A stretch of 64,000 nt of DNA, from the NCBI RefSeq assembly GCF_010614805.1, contig NZ_JAAFZC010000001.1, positions 1,652,001-1,716,000 of the forward strand. Reading direction: 5' to 3'. This stretch comes from Pseudooceanicola aestuarii (GTDB lineage: Bacteria; Pseudomonadota; Alphaproteobacteria; Rhodobacterales; Rhodobacteraceae). Below are positions 44,039 through 52,768 of this stretch, in pieces. The stretch's first letter is position 1; each line of letters opens with the position of its first letter. The notes under the pieces were generated by a model that did not search any database, was not told the DNA's origin, and worked only from the letters and a program-made list of their open reading frames with translations. Position numbers and translations under genes: made by a program.

Positions 44039-45055
44039 ATGATCCACAAGAACTGGGCCGAACTGATCAAGCCAACCCAGCTCGACGTCAAGCCGGGCAA
44101 CAACCCGGCCCGTCAGGCAACGGTGGTTGCCGAACCGCTGGAACGCGGGTTCGGCCTTACGCTGGGCAACGCGCTGCGTCGCGTTCTCATGTCCTCCCTT
44201 CAGGGGGCGGCGATCACCAGCGTGCAGATCGACAACGTGCTGCACGAATTCTCGTCCATCGCCGGTGTGCGCGAAGACGTGACCGACGTGGTGCTGAATC
44301 TCAAGGGCGTGTCCCTGCGCATGGAAGTCGAAGGGCCCAAACGCCTTTCGGTCAATGCGAAGGGGCCGGGCGTCGTCACTGCCGCTGACATCTCCGAAAG
44401 CGCGGGCATCGAGATCCTGAACAAGGAACACGTGATCTGCCACCTCGACGAGGGGTCGGACCTGTTCATGGAACTGACCGTGAACACCGGCAAGGGCTAT
44501 GTCCCCGCCGACAAGAACAAGCCGGAGGATGCCCCCATCGGCCTGATCCCGATCGATGCGATCTATTCGCCGATCAAGAAGGTGTCCTACGACGTGCAGC
44601 CCACCCGCGAGGGTCAGGTGCTGGACTATGACAAGCTGACGATGAAAATCGACACCGACGGCTCCATCTCGCCGGATGACGCCGTGGCTTATGCCGCGCG
44701 TATCCTTCAGGATCAGCTGTCCATCTTCGTCAATTTCGACGAGCCTGAATCGGCTGGTCGCCAGGACGAGGATGACGGTCTGGAGTTCAACCCGCTCCTG
44801 CTGAAGAAAGTGGATGAGCTGGAGCTGTCTGTCCGGTCCGCCAACTGCCTGAAGAACGACAACATCGTCTATATCGGCGACCTGATCCAGAAGACCGAGG
44901 CAGAGATGCTGCGCACGCCGAACTTCGGTCGCAAGTCTCTGAACGAGATCAAGGAAGTGCTCTCGGGCATGGGTCTGCATCTCGGCATGGACGTTGAGGA
45001 TTGGCCGCCCGACAATATCGAAGACCTGGCCAAGAAGTTCGAAGACCAGTTCTGA
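44039..45055 (+). CDS. rpoA: DNA-directed RNA polymerase subunit alpha
   Basis: A 338-residue subunit. The N-terminal dimerisation domain ([20 protein letters not shown]) nucleates polymerase assembly. The C-terminal domain (about 250-325; [32 protein letters not shown]) contacts UP elements and activators. The ATG at 44039 follows GGAGGG and gives the family N-terminus [12 protein letters not shown]; an ATG 12 bases upstream is rejected. Confidence 0.99.
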   Translation: MIHKNWAELIKPTQLDVKPGNNPARQATVVAEPLERGFGLTLGNALRRVLMSSLQGAAITSVQIDNVLHEFSSIAGVREDVTDVVLNLKGVSLRMEVEGPKRLSVNAKGPGVVTAADISESAGIEILNKEHVICHLDEGSDLFMELTVNTGKGYVPADKNKPEDAPIGLIPIDAIYSPIKKVSYDVQPTREGQVLDYDKLTMKIDTDGSISPDDAVAYAARILQDQLSIFVNFDEPESAGRQDEDDGLEFNPLLLKKVDELELSVRSANCLKNDNIVYIGDLIQKTEAEMLRTPNFGRKSLNEIKEVLSGMGLHLGMDVEDWPPDNIEDLAKKFEDQF

Positions 45056-45065
45056 TCAGACAGGG

Positions 45066-45094
45066 CACCCGGTGCGGCGCCGGGTGTCTTCTTT
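45066..45094 (+). terminator. hairpin between rpoA and rplQ
   Basis: CACCCGG (45066-45072) pairs with CCGGGTG (45080-45086) and is followed by TCTTCTTTC. It is probably a partial terminator, since L17 lies 130 bases downstream with no evident own promoter. Confidence 0.5.
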
Positions 45095-45222
45095 CGGGGC
45101 CATTTTGGCCCTGCCGCCGCAACGGCCGCATCCCCCTGATGCGTCCCAAGGAGAGCCGGTGACACGCATCGCCGGCCAGACAAAGCAAAACCGCCCGTAG
45201 AGGGCAATTCGGAGTAAGACGC

Positions 45223-45642
45223 ATGCGTCACGCACGAGGCTACCGCCGCCTGAACCGCACCCACGAACACCGCAAGGCATTGTGGGCGAACATGGCCGGC
45301 TCTCTCATCGAACACGAACAGATCAAGACGACGCTGCCCAAGGCGAAGGAACTTCGCCGCATTGTCGAAAAGCTGATCACCCTGGGCAAGCGCGGCGATC
45401 TGCATGCCCGCCGCCAGGCGGCCTCCCAGCTGAAACAGGACCAATATGTCGAAAAACTGTTCGACATTCTTGGCCCGCGCTACAAGGACCGTCAGGGCGG
45501 CTATATCCGCATCATGAAAGCGGGCTTCCGCTATGGTGACATGGCGCCGATGGCGATCATCGAATTCGTCGACCGCGACGTCGATGCCAAGGGCGCCGGT
45601 GACCGGGCACGCCTGGCCGAGGCCGAGGCAGCAGAGGGCTGA
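45223..45642 (+). CDS. rplQ: 50S ribosomal protein L17 (bL17)
   Basis: A 139-residue protein near the tunnel exit. [20 protein letters not shown] and the [20 protein letters not shown] block are diagnostic. It is the last gene of the alpha unit and ends shortly before a strong hairpin. Confidence 0.98.
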   Translation: MRHARGYRRLNRTHEHRKALWANMAGSLIEHEQIKTTLPKAKELRRIVEKLITLGKRGDLHARRQAASQLKQDQYVEKLFDILGPRYKDRQGGYIRIMKAGFRYGDMAPMAIIEFVDRDVDAKGAGDRARLAEAEAAEG

Positions 45643-45667
45643 TACCGCCCGACAGCGCAGAATTCCG

Positions 45668-45699
45668 GCCCCCGCAGTTTGCCGACTGCGGGGGCTTCG
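45668..45699 (+). terminator. terminator-like hairpin after rplQ
   Basis: GCCCCCGCAGT (45668-45678) pairs perfectly with ACTGCGGGGGC (45685-45695). Only TTCG follows, so the T-tract is weak. Confidence 0.7.
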
Positions 45700-45769
45700 C
45701 GTTTCCGGTTCCTTGCAAAATCGTGCGCCGCTTCGCATATCTTGGCCCAGACGCCGCGACGGAGATCCC

Positions 45770-47197
45770 ATGCAACGCCCGATCCTGACCGCCCTTGCCG
45801 CCGTGACCGTCACGGCCATCGTTTCTTTCAGTGCCTATCTGTTGGTGCCCTCCTCGGCCCCCGAGGCGGCAGAAACGCGCGTGCCAGTCAGCCAGGCTGA
45901 AATCTCCCTGGGCTTTGCGCCTCTGGTGCGGCAGGCCGCGCCCGCCGTGGTCAATATCTATGCCAAACGGGTGGTGGAAACGCGCCGCTCGCCCTTCGCC
46001 GATGATCCGTTCTTTCGCGATTTCTTCCGTGAATTCGGCCCGTCGCAGCCACGGGTGCAGAATTCGCTTGGCTCAGGGGTGATCTTGTCTGAAGACGGGA
46101 TCGTCGTTTCGAATTACCACGTTGTGGCCCAGGCAGACGAAATCCGCGTGGTGCTGAACGACCGCCGGGAATTTGACGCCACGGTGCTGCTATCGGATGC
46201 GGAGGCCGACCTGGCGGTGCTGCGGCTGGACGGGGCCACCGACATGCCGCATCTGCGCCTGCGCGACAGCGATTCCGTCGAAGTGGGAGAGCTGGCGCTG
46301 GCCATCGGCAATCCCTTCGGCGTGGGGCAGACTGTATCGTCGGGGATTGTATCGGGGCTGGCCCGGACCGGCACGGCGATCGGCAACGCGCGTGGCTATT
46401 ACATCCAGACCGATGCGCCGATCAATCCGGGAAACTCAGGCGGCGCGCTGATCGATATCAACGGCGACCTGATCGGGGTGAACACGCGCATCCTGTCGAA
46501 ATCTGGCGGCTCCAACGGGATCGGATTCGCCATCCCCGCCGCCCTGGTGGCGCAATTCGTCGAACAGGCGCAGGCGGGCGGCGCGCGGTTCGAACGGCCC
46601 TGGGCGGGCATGACCGGCCAGCCGGTGGACGTGGATATCGCCGCCACCCTGGGTCTGGACCGCCCGCAGGGGCTGGTGATCGCCGATCTGCATGAGGCCA
46701 GCCCGTTTGGTGCCGCCGGGTTCCGTGCGGGTGACGTCATTCTGGCAGTGGATGGTCAACCGGTCGCGGGTCCGGCGGAAATGCTGTTCCGGATGAGCGT
46801 ACGCGGCCTTGGAGAGGAAATGCAGGTCACGCGGTATCGCGACGGCGACCGCAAGGACATTGCTGTCACCCTGATTGCCCCGCCCGAGGATCCGCCGCGC
46901 GCCGAACGCCAGACCGGACGCCGGTCCGCCCTGCCGGGGCTGACATTGCACAGTGTGAATCCGGCCGTGATCGCGGAATACCAATTGCCGTTGACGGCAA
47001 GGGGCGCCCTGGTGGCCGACCCCGGCCCGGTGGGCCGCCGTGCAGGCCTGCGCATCGGCGACGTGCTGCTGGCCGTCAACGGGAAGCCGGTGATCGGGTC
47101 CGAAGGCGCAGATCGCCTCTTGCGGGATCTGCGCGGCTACCTGGAGCTGGATGTGCTGCGTGCCGGCCAGCGGATGACCATGCGGTTCCGCCTCTGA
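45770..47197 (+). CDS. Do-like (DegP/DegQ family) periplasmic serine protease
   Basis: A 475-residue envelope protease-chaperone. An uncleaved or cleaved N-terminal hydrophobic segment (residues 5-25) targets it across the membrane. The trypsin-like triad is His117 (NYHVV), Asp147 (EADLAVL) and Ser223 (NPGNSGGAL). Two PDZ-like regions follow (about 280-365 and 385-475), the second divergent. The start at 45770 has GGAG upstream. It overlaps rarA by one base. Functionally it should degrade or refold damaged exported proteins. Confidence 0.92.
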   Translation: MQRPILTALAAVTVTAIVSFSAYLLVPSSAPEAAETRVPVSQAEISLGFAPLVRQAAPAVVNIYAKRVVETRRSPFADDPFFRDFFREFGPSQPRVQNSLGSGVILSEDGIVVSNYHVVAQADEIRVVLNDRREFDATVLLSDAEADLAVLRLDGATDMPHLRLRDSDSVEVGELALAIGNPFGVGQTVSSGIVSGLARTGTAIGNARGYYIQTDAPINPGNSGGALIDINGDLIGVNTRILSKSGGSNGIGFAIPAALVAQFVEQAQAGGARFERPWAGMTGQPVDVDIAATLGLDRPQGLVIADLHEASPFGAAGFRAGDVILAVDGQPVAGPAEMLFRMSVRGLGEEMQVTRYRDGDRKDIAVTLIAPPEDPPRAERQTGRRSALPGLTLHSVNPAVIAEYQLPLTARGALVADPGPVGRRAGLRIGDVLLAVNGKPVIGSEGADRLLRDLRGYLELDVLRAGQRMTMRFRL

Positions 47198-48534
47198 TGG
47201 CTGACCTTTTCGGATCCGACGCCCCGCCGGCCCGTGCCGCGCCCGACATGCCCGACGGCCCGCGCCCCCTGGCGGATCGGTTGCGTCCGCAGGCGCTGGC
47301 GGAGGTGATCGGCCAGCCGCAGGTGATTGGCGCCAATGCGCCGTTGACGGTGATGCTGGAATCCGGCTCGTTGTCCTCCATCATATTCTGGGGTCCGCCC
47401 GGCACCGGCAAGACGACGATCGCACGCCTGCTGGCCCATGAGACGAAGCTGCATTTCGAACAGATCAGCGCGATCTTCTCCGGCGTGGCGGATCTGAAAA
47501 AGGTGTTCGAAGCTGCCCGCCAGCGCCGCCGCGCGGGGCAGGGGACATTGCTGTTCGTGGACGAGATCCACCGTTTCAACAAGGCGCAGCAGGATGGTTT
47601 CCTGCCGCATATGGAGGATGGCACGATCATCCTTGTGGGCGCCACAACCGAAAACCCCAGTTTTGAATTGAATGCCGCGCTTTTGTCTCGCGCTCAGGTT
47701 CTGGTGTTGGAACGCCTTTCTCTGGTAGAGTTGGAGGAATTGACCGCCCGCGCAGAGGCGGCGCTGAACCGCCCGTTGCCGCTGAATGCGCAGGCCCGTG
47801 CCGCGCTTTTTGCCATGGCGGATGGCGACGGGCGCGCGCTGTTGAACCTGGTCGAACAAGTTGCCGCCTGGCGCGTGGAGGCGCCTTTGGACACGGCCGC
47901 CCTGTCGGCGCGGTTGATGCGGCGGGCGGCCAAATACGACAAGTCGGGGGACGAGCATTACAACCTGATTTCCGCCCTGCACAAATCGGTGCGCGGATCG
48001 GACCCTGACGCGGCGCTGTACTGGTATGCGCGGATGCTGGAGGGCGGCGAAGACCCGCGCTACCTGGCCCGGCGCATCACCCGCATGGCGGTCGAGGACA
48101 TCGGCCTGGCCGATCCGCAGGCGCAGGGCCTCTGCCTGGAGGCCTGGCAGACCTACGAGCGTCTCGGCAGTCCGGAGGGGGAGCTGGCGCTGTCGCAGGC
48201 GGTCGTCTACCTGGCATTGGCGCCGAAATCCAACGCGGGCTACGCCGCCTACAAGGCCGCCCGCCGCAGCGCCAGGACGAACGGCAGTGCCATGCCGCCG
48301 CGCCACATCCTGAATGCGCCCACCAGCTTGATGAAGGACCAGGGCTACGGCACGGGCTACGCCTATGATCACGACGCCGAAGACGCGTTCTCGGGCCAGG
48401 ATTATTTCCCCGAGGACATGGAGCGGGAGCAGTTCTACAGCCCCGTCGAACGCGGGTTCGAACGTGACCTGGCCAAGCGGGTGGAGTATTTCGCCCGCCT
48501 GCGGGCGAAGCGTGGCGGGGGCGGGTCAGCTTGA
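47197..48534 (+). CDS. rarA: replication-associated recombination protein RarA (MgsA)
   Basis: A 445-residue AAA+ ATPase related to clamp loaders that acts at stalled replication forks. Walker A is GPPGTGKTT, Walker B LLFVDEIHRF, followed by sensor GATTENPSFELN and the C-terminal tetramerisation region (ALYWYARMLEGGEDPRYLARR, PPRHILNAPT). The ATG overlaps the protease stop. Confidence 0.96.
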   Translation: MADLFGSDAPPARAAPDMPDGPRPLADRLRPQALAEVIGQPQVIGANAPLTVMLESGSLSSIIFWGPPGTGKTTIARLLAHETKLHFEQISAIFSGVADLKKVFEAARQRRRAGQGTLLFVDEIHRFNKAQQDGFLPHMEDGTIILVGATTENPSFELNAALLSRAQVLVLERLSLVELEELTARAEAALNRPLPLNAQARAALFAMADGDGRALLNLVEQVAAWRVEAPLDTAALSARLMRRAAKYDKSGDEHYNLISALHKSVRGSDPDAALYWYARMLEGGEDPRYLARRITRMAVEDIGLADPQAQGLCLEAWQTYERLGSPEGELALSQAVVYLALAPKSNAGYAAYKAARRSARTNGSAMPPRHILNAPTSLMKDQGYGTGYAYDHDAEDAFSGQDYFPEDMEREQFYSPVERGFERDLAKRVEYFARLRAKRGGGGSA

Positions 48535-48566
48535 CTCCCGCCCCGGTTGGCGCGACAGGGGGCGCC

Positions 48567-48947
48567 ATGATTTCAACGATCCTTCAGGTCGCCCTGGGCG
48601 GCGCCATCGGGGCCAGCCTGCGCTATCTTTCGGGGGTCGCGGTCACGCGTGCCTGGGGCGCGGGGGGCTTTCCGCTGGGCGTGATCGGGGTGAACATCCT
48701 GGGCTCCGGAGTGATGGGCCTGCTGGTCGCCGTGATGGCGGCACGTGGGTTGACCCATTGGGCGCCTTTTCTTGTCACCGGCCTCTTGGGCGGGTTCACG
48801 ACCTTCTCGGCCTTTTCGCTGGAAGCGGTGACGTTGTATGAACGCGGCGCGTTGGGACAGGCGGCGGCCTATGTGGGGCTGTCCGTGGGCCTGTCCCTTG
48901 CCGCATTGGTGGCCGGGCTTTGGCTTGGCCGGGAGATCCTGACATGA
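48567..48947 (+). CDS. crcB: fluoride exporter Fluc/CrcB
   Basis: A 126-residue small membrane protein with four hydrophobic helices that forms antiparallel dimers and exports fluoride. Conserved features are GGAIGASLRY, the asparagine in GVNILGS, and the TGLLGGFTTFSAFSLE block with the phenylalanines lining the pore. The ATG at 48567 follows AGGGGG. No fluoride riboswitch is visible, since the 32 bases upstream are too short. It overlaps the next gene by four bases. Confidence 0.95.
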   Translation: MISTILQVALGGAIGASLRYLSGVAVTRAWGAGGFPLGVIGVNILGSGVMGLLVAVMAARGLTHWAPFLVTGLLGGFTTFSAFSLEAVTLYERGALGQAAAYVGLSVGLSLAALVAGLWLGREILT

Positions 48948-49999
48948 GCGGCGTGCAAACGATCACCGTCGGCGCGGCGGATGCCGATCAACGGCTGGAC
49001 CGCTGGTTGCGGCGCCTGTTTCCACAGCTGACCCAGGGCCGCATCGAGAAGATGTGCCGCAAGGGCGAACTGCGGGTCAACGGCGGCCGGATCAAGAGCA
49101 ATCACCGGCTGGAGGCCGGGCAGGACGTGCGCGTGCCGCCCTTGCCCGATCCCGACCAGCAGCCCGCCGCCCCGCCCATCCCCCGCATCGGAGAGGCCGA
49201 CACCCGGCTGATGCGCGATGCGGTGCTGTGGGAGGACGATCACCTGATCGTGCTGAACAAGCCCGCCGGCCTGCCCGTTCAGGGCGGCAGCAAGCAGACG
49301 CGTCATGTCGATGGCCTGTCTGCTGCGCTGACCCGACCGGGGGATGAGAAACCCCGGCTGGTGCACCGCCTGGACAAGGATACCTCGGGCCTGCTGCTGC
49401 TGGCACGGAGCCGGTCCGTCGCGGCCAAGCTGACTGAGGCGTTCCGCGCCCGCGAGACCCGCAAGATCTACTGGGCGGTGGTGGCGGGCGTGCCCTCTCC
49501 GGCGATGGGGACGATCCGCTATGGCCTGGTGAAGGCGCCGGGCCATGGCGCCGGTGGCGAGGGCGAGAAGATGCTGTGCCTGCATCCCGGACAGGTCGAC
49601 AAGACCCCCGGTGCCAAGCGCGCGGTTAGCGATTACGCGGTGCTGTCCCCGCTGGCCAAGCGCGCCGCCTGGGTCGCGCTGGTGCCGGTGACGGGGCGCA
49701 CCCACCAGCTGCGGGCCCATATGGCCGAGCTGGGGCACCCGATCATCGGGGACGGCAAGTATGGTGGCTCTGGCCAGGAAAATCTGGGCGACGGCTGGGG
49801 CGCGCAGCTGGGCGGAGAGCTGAGCCGCAAACTGCATCTTCATGCCCGCCACCTGCGTCTGCGCCACCCGATCACCGGCCGGACCCTGAACCTGACCGCG
49901 CCGCTGCCCGAACATATGGGCCGGACCTGGGAGGCGATGCAATGGCGCGCCGCCGACGTGCCCGTCGATCCCTTTGACGAGGACGAGGGGTTTCAATGA
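48944..49999 (+). CDS. RluC/RluD-family 23S rRNA pseudouridine synthase
   Basis: A 351-residue enzyme converting specific uridines to pseudouridine. An S4-like RNA-binding domain (about 15-65) is followed by the catalytic domain with HRLDKDTSGLLLLA (catalytic Asp144) and the GRTHQLRAHM motif. The target is probably 23S rRNA helix 39 or similar, as for RluC, but this is family inference. ATGA overlaps join it to crcB and to the HAD gene. Confidence 0.93.
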   Translation: MSGVQTITVGAADADQRLDRWLRRLFPQLTQGRIEKMCRKGELRVNGGRIKSNHRLEAGQDVRVPPLPDPDQQPAAPPIPRIGEADTRLMRDAVLWEDDHLIVLNKPAGLPVQGGSKQTRHVDGLSAALTRPGDEKPRLVHRLDKDTSGLLLLARSRSVAAKLTEAFRARETRKIYWAVVAGVPSPAMGTIRYGLVKAPGHGAGGEGEKMLCLHPGQVDKTPGAKRAVSDYAVLSPLAKRAAWVALVPVTGRTHQLRAHMAELGHPIIGDGKYGGSGQENLGDGWGAQLGGELSRKLHLHARHLRLRHPITGRTLNLTAPLPEHMGRTWEAMQWRAADVPVDPFDEDEGFQ

Positions 50000-50670
50000 T
50001 GCCGCGCCTGGTGGTGTTCGACGTGGATGGCACCCTGGTGGACAGCCAGGCGGATATCGTCGCCTCCATGACCGCCGCCTTTCTGGGCGTGGCGCTGCCG
50101 GTGCCGGAGCGTGCTGCGGTGCTGCGCATGGTCGGGCTGTCGCTTGACCACGGCGTCCGTCAAATCGCGCCAGGGTTGGCGGATGGCGTCTATGACCGGC
50201 TGGTGAGCGGCTACAAGGCCGAATACCAGCGCCTGCGCCTGTTGGGCGGGGCAGGGGGGACGCCGCTCTATCCAGGGATGATGGAGCTGCTGGACGGGCT
50301 GTGCGGTCGCGACGATCTGCTGTTGGGGATCGCCACCGGAAAGTCGCGGCGCGGTCTACTGGCCTTGCTGGAGATGCACGGGCTGGACCGGCATTTCGTC
50401 ACCCTTCAGATGGCCGACGACCATCCGGGCAAGCCGCATCCCTCCATGCTGCTGAGCGCCATGGCCGAAACCGGCGTGACGGCGGCGAAGACTGTGATGA
50501 TCGGCGACACCACCTATGACCGCGACATGGCACAGGCGGCGGGTGCAGGGTTTATCGGCGTTGGCTGGGGCTACCATGCGCCCGAAGAGATTTCCCCGCA
50601 GCGCCCGGCGGTGACCGATGCCGCCGCGCTGCGGCGCGCGATTGACGACGTATTCGAGGTGAAAACATGA
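49996..50670 (+). CDS. HAD-superfamily hydrolase (phosphoglycolate phosphatase-like)
   Basis: A 224-residue phosphatase of HAD subfamily IA. Motif I is DVDGTLVDS (nucleophile Asp9), motif II the Thr in IATGKSRRG, motif III the lysine in GKPHPSM, and motif IV GDTTYDRDMA. A helical cap lies between motifs I and II. The true substrate cannot be told from sequence. It overlaps both neighbours by four bases and is followed by ATP12. Confidence 0.88.
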   Translation: MMPRLVVFDVDGTLVDSQADIVASMTAAFLGVALPVPERAAVLRMVGLSLDHGVRQIAPGLADGVYDRLVSGYKAEYQRLRLLGGAGGTPLYPGMMELLDGLCGRDDLLLGIATGKSRRGLLALLEMHGLDRHFVTLQMADDHPGKPHPSMLLSAMAETGVTAAKTVMIGDTTYDRDMAQAAGAGFIGVGWGYHAPEEISPQRPAVTDAAALRRAIDDVFEVKT

Positions 50671-51380
50671 GCGAATGGGCCCCCCGCCGATTCTGGAAAC
50701 AGGCCGTGGCGACACCGCAGGACGGCGGTTTCGCCATCCATTTGGACAATCGCCCGGTTCGCACCCCGGCCAAGGCGCCGCTGATCGTGCCCTCGGCCGC
50801 GCTGGCCCATGCCATCGCCGCGGAGTGGGACGCCCAGGTCGAAACCGTGAACCCTGCCTCCATGCCCGTCACCCGCGCCGCCAATGCCGCCATCGACAAG
50901 GTGACGCCGCAACGGGAGGAGGTGGTGGCCATGCTGGCCGATTACGGCGACAGCGATCTGCTGTGCTACCGCGCGACCAGCCCCGAGGCGCTGATGCTGC
51001 GGCAGGCTGCGGCCTGGGATCCGCTGCTGGATTGGGCGGGCGCGACATTGGGTGCCCGGCTGCAACCGCGCCCCGGGGTCATGCATGCGCCCCAGGATCC
51101 GCGCGACCTGGCCCGGCTGAAGACGCAAGTGTCGGAAATGTCGGCATTCGAGCTGACGGCCTTTCACGATCTGGTGTCGTTGTCGGGATCGCTGATCCTG
51201 GGCTTTGCCGCATTCCACGGCGCGCGGCCAATCGGGGAGATATGGACATTGTCGCGGATCGACGAGGATTGGCAACAGGAGCAATGGGGCGCCGATGAGG
51301 AAGCCACCGCCCAGGCGGCGCACAAGGAAGAGGCGTTTTTGAATGCGCGCCGCTTCCTGGATTTTCTGCACGCAGCCTGA
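50667..51380 (+). CDS. ATP12-family F1-ATPase assembly chaperone
   Basis: A 237-residue protein of the ATP12 family found in alphaproteobacteria and mitochondria, where it chaperones the F1 alpha subunit. Typical are RFWKQAVATPQDGGFAIHLDNRPVRTPAK near the N-terminus (shown here across residues 8-37), the AAEWDAQ block and the central YGDSDLLCYRA. It ends the chain of overlapping genes that started with the protease. Confidence 0.93.
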   Translation: MSEWAPRRFWKQAVATPQDGGFAIHLDNRPVRTPAKAPLIVPSAALAHAIAAEWDAQVETVNPASMPVTRAANAAIDKVTPQREEVVAMLADYGDSDLLCYRATSPEALMLRQAAAWDPLLDWAGATLGARLQPRPGVMHAPQDPRDLARLKTQVSEMSAFELTAFHDLVSLSGSLILGFAAFHGARPIGEIWTLSRIDEDWQQEQWGADEEATAQAAHKEEAFLNARRFLDFLHAA

Positions 51381-51415
51381 GTTTTGGAATTGGGTTCCTA
51401 ATTCATCTACCCACT

Positions 51416-51439
51416 ACTTGGCATTGCGCTGTGCCAAGT
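51416..51439. promoter_or_regulatory. palindrome upstream of the aap operon
   Basis: ACTTGGCA (51416-51423), eight bases, TGCCAAGT (51432-51439) is a perfect inverted repeat about 185 bases before aapJ. It could be an operator or a weak terminator for the preceding genes. The rest of the 245-base gap holds no gene and no clear -35/-10 pair. Confidence 0.4.
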
Positions 51440-51625
51440 CGTGAATCGTAGCGGCAAGTAGATTAAAATTTGTTATGACAGCCTTGACCGGCCGCGATGA
51501 ATCCGCTCACACTCCTGATACTGTTGGGGGGAACACCTTCTCAATATGTTTCACCCGAAGTCCAACACGGACCAGATGAACCGCCCGGAGCAAATCCAGC
51601 GGCGGACAATCAGGAAGAGGTTAAC

Positions 51626-52645
51626 ATGATGAAATCCGTATTTCTTGGCGCGCTGACCGTCGCCGGGCTGACCGCAGGCGCTGCCGCCGCGGCCACCCTG
51701 GACGATGTCAAGGCACGTGGGAAGCTGAACTGCGGCGTGACCACCGGCCTTGTCGGCTTTGCCGCGCCGGATGCGAACGGCGAATGGAAAGGCTTTGACG
51801 TTGGCGTCTGCCGCGCCGTCGCCGCCGCTGTTCTGGGCGACCCGACCGCCGTCGAATTCGTGCCGACCACCGGCAAGACCCGCTTTACCGCGCTTGCCTC
51901 CGGCGAAATCGACATGCTGGCGCGGAACACCACCTGGACGTTCTCCCGCGATGTGGACCTGAAGTTCACCTTCGTCGGCGTGAATTACTACGACGGCCAG
52001 GGTTTCATGGTTCCGAAGGAGCTGGGCGTCTCTTCGGCCAAGGAAATGGACGGCGCGACCGTCTGCATCCAGACCGGCACCACGACCGAGCTGAACCTCG
52101 CGGATTTCTTCCGCAAGAACAACATGAACTATGAGCCGGTCCCGATCGAGACCAACGCCGAGGCGCAGCAGCAATACCTGGCGGGCGCCTGTGACGTCTA
52201 CACCACCGACGCGTCCGGCCTGGCCGCAACGCGTGCCACGTTCGAAGATCCCACCGCACATGTCGTGCTGCCGGAGATCGTCTCCAAGGAGCCGCTGGGC
52301 CCGCTGGTCCGCCACGGTGACGACGAATGGGGCGACGTGGTCCGCTGGTCCCTGAACGCGCTGGTCGCGGCCGAGGAACTGGGCATCACCTCCACCAACG
52401 TGGGTGACATGGCGTCCTCCGCCGGGGACAACCCGGAAATCAACCGCCTGCTGGGGACCGAGGGCAACCTGGGCGAGATGCTGGGCCTCGAGGCCGACTG
52501 GGCCGTCAAGGCGATCCAGGCCGGTGGCAACTACGGCGAGCTGTTCGAACAGAACATCGGCGAAAGCACCCCGATCGGCCTGGCCCGCGGGCTGAACGCA
52601 CAGTGGACCGACGGCGGCCTGATGTACGCCCCCCCGTTCCGCTAA
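51626..52645 (+). CDS. aapJ: general L-amino acid ABC transporter, periplasmic binding protein
   Basis: A 339-residue binding protein of the Aap/Bzt system (bztA in Rhodobacter), which captures L-amino acids in the periplasm. It has a signal peptide (MKSVFLGALTVAGLTAGAAAAA) and the family 3 motif GVTTGLVGFAAPDANGEWKG. The ATG at 51626 is followed by another at 51629; GGAAGAGG upstream fits either. A hairpin after the gene probably keeps its expression above that of the permeases. Confidence 0.95.
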   Translation: MMKSVFLGALTVAGLTAGAAAAATLDDVKARGKLNCGVTTGLVGFAAPDANGEWKGFDVGVCRAVAAAVLGDPTAVEFVPTTGKTRFTALASGEIDMLARNTTWTFSRDVDLKFTFVGVNYYDGQGFMVPKELGVSSAKEMDGATVCIQTGTTTELNLADFFRKNNMNYEPVPIETNAEAQQQYLAGACDVYTTDASGLAATRATFEDPTAHVVLPEIVSKEPLGPLVRHGDDEWGDVVRWSLNALVAAEELGITSTNVGDMASSAGDNPEINRLLGTEGNLGEMLGLEADWAVKAIQAGGNYGELFEQNIGESTPIGLARGLNAQWTDGGLMYAPPFR

Positions 52646-52654
52646 GTCTCTCGC

Positions 52655-52681
52655 AAGGGGCGCGATTTTTTCGCGCCCCTT
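52655..52681 (+). terminator. intercistronic hairpin between aapJ and aapQ
   Basis: AAGGGGCGCGA (52655-52665), loop TTTTT, TCGCGCCCCTT (52671-52681): an 11-bp stem ten bases after the aapJ stop with no strong T-tract. Such hairpins commonly stabilise binding-protein mRNA or attenuate transcription into permease genes. Confidence 0.6.
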
Positions 52682-52768
52682 CGCAACGGGCCCTTCGGGG
52701 CAGCCAGTCACCGACCGACGCGCGCAGACGCAATCAGAATACGGTCGGGCAACGGGGACCACATCACC

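Noticed and set aside
51419..51434. Possible sigma-54 promoter (TGGCA...TGTGC) before aapJ
   Set aside because: The GG to GC spacing is 11 instead of 10, and the bases are fully explained by the ACTTGGCA/TGCCAAGT palindrome.
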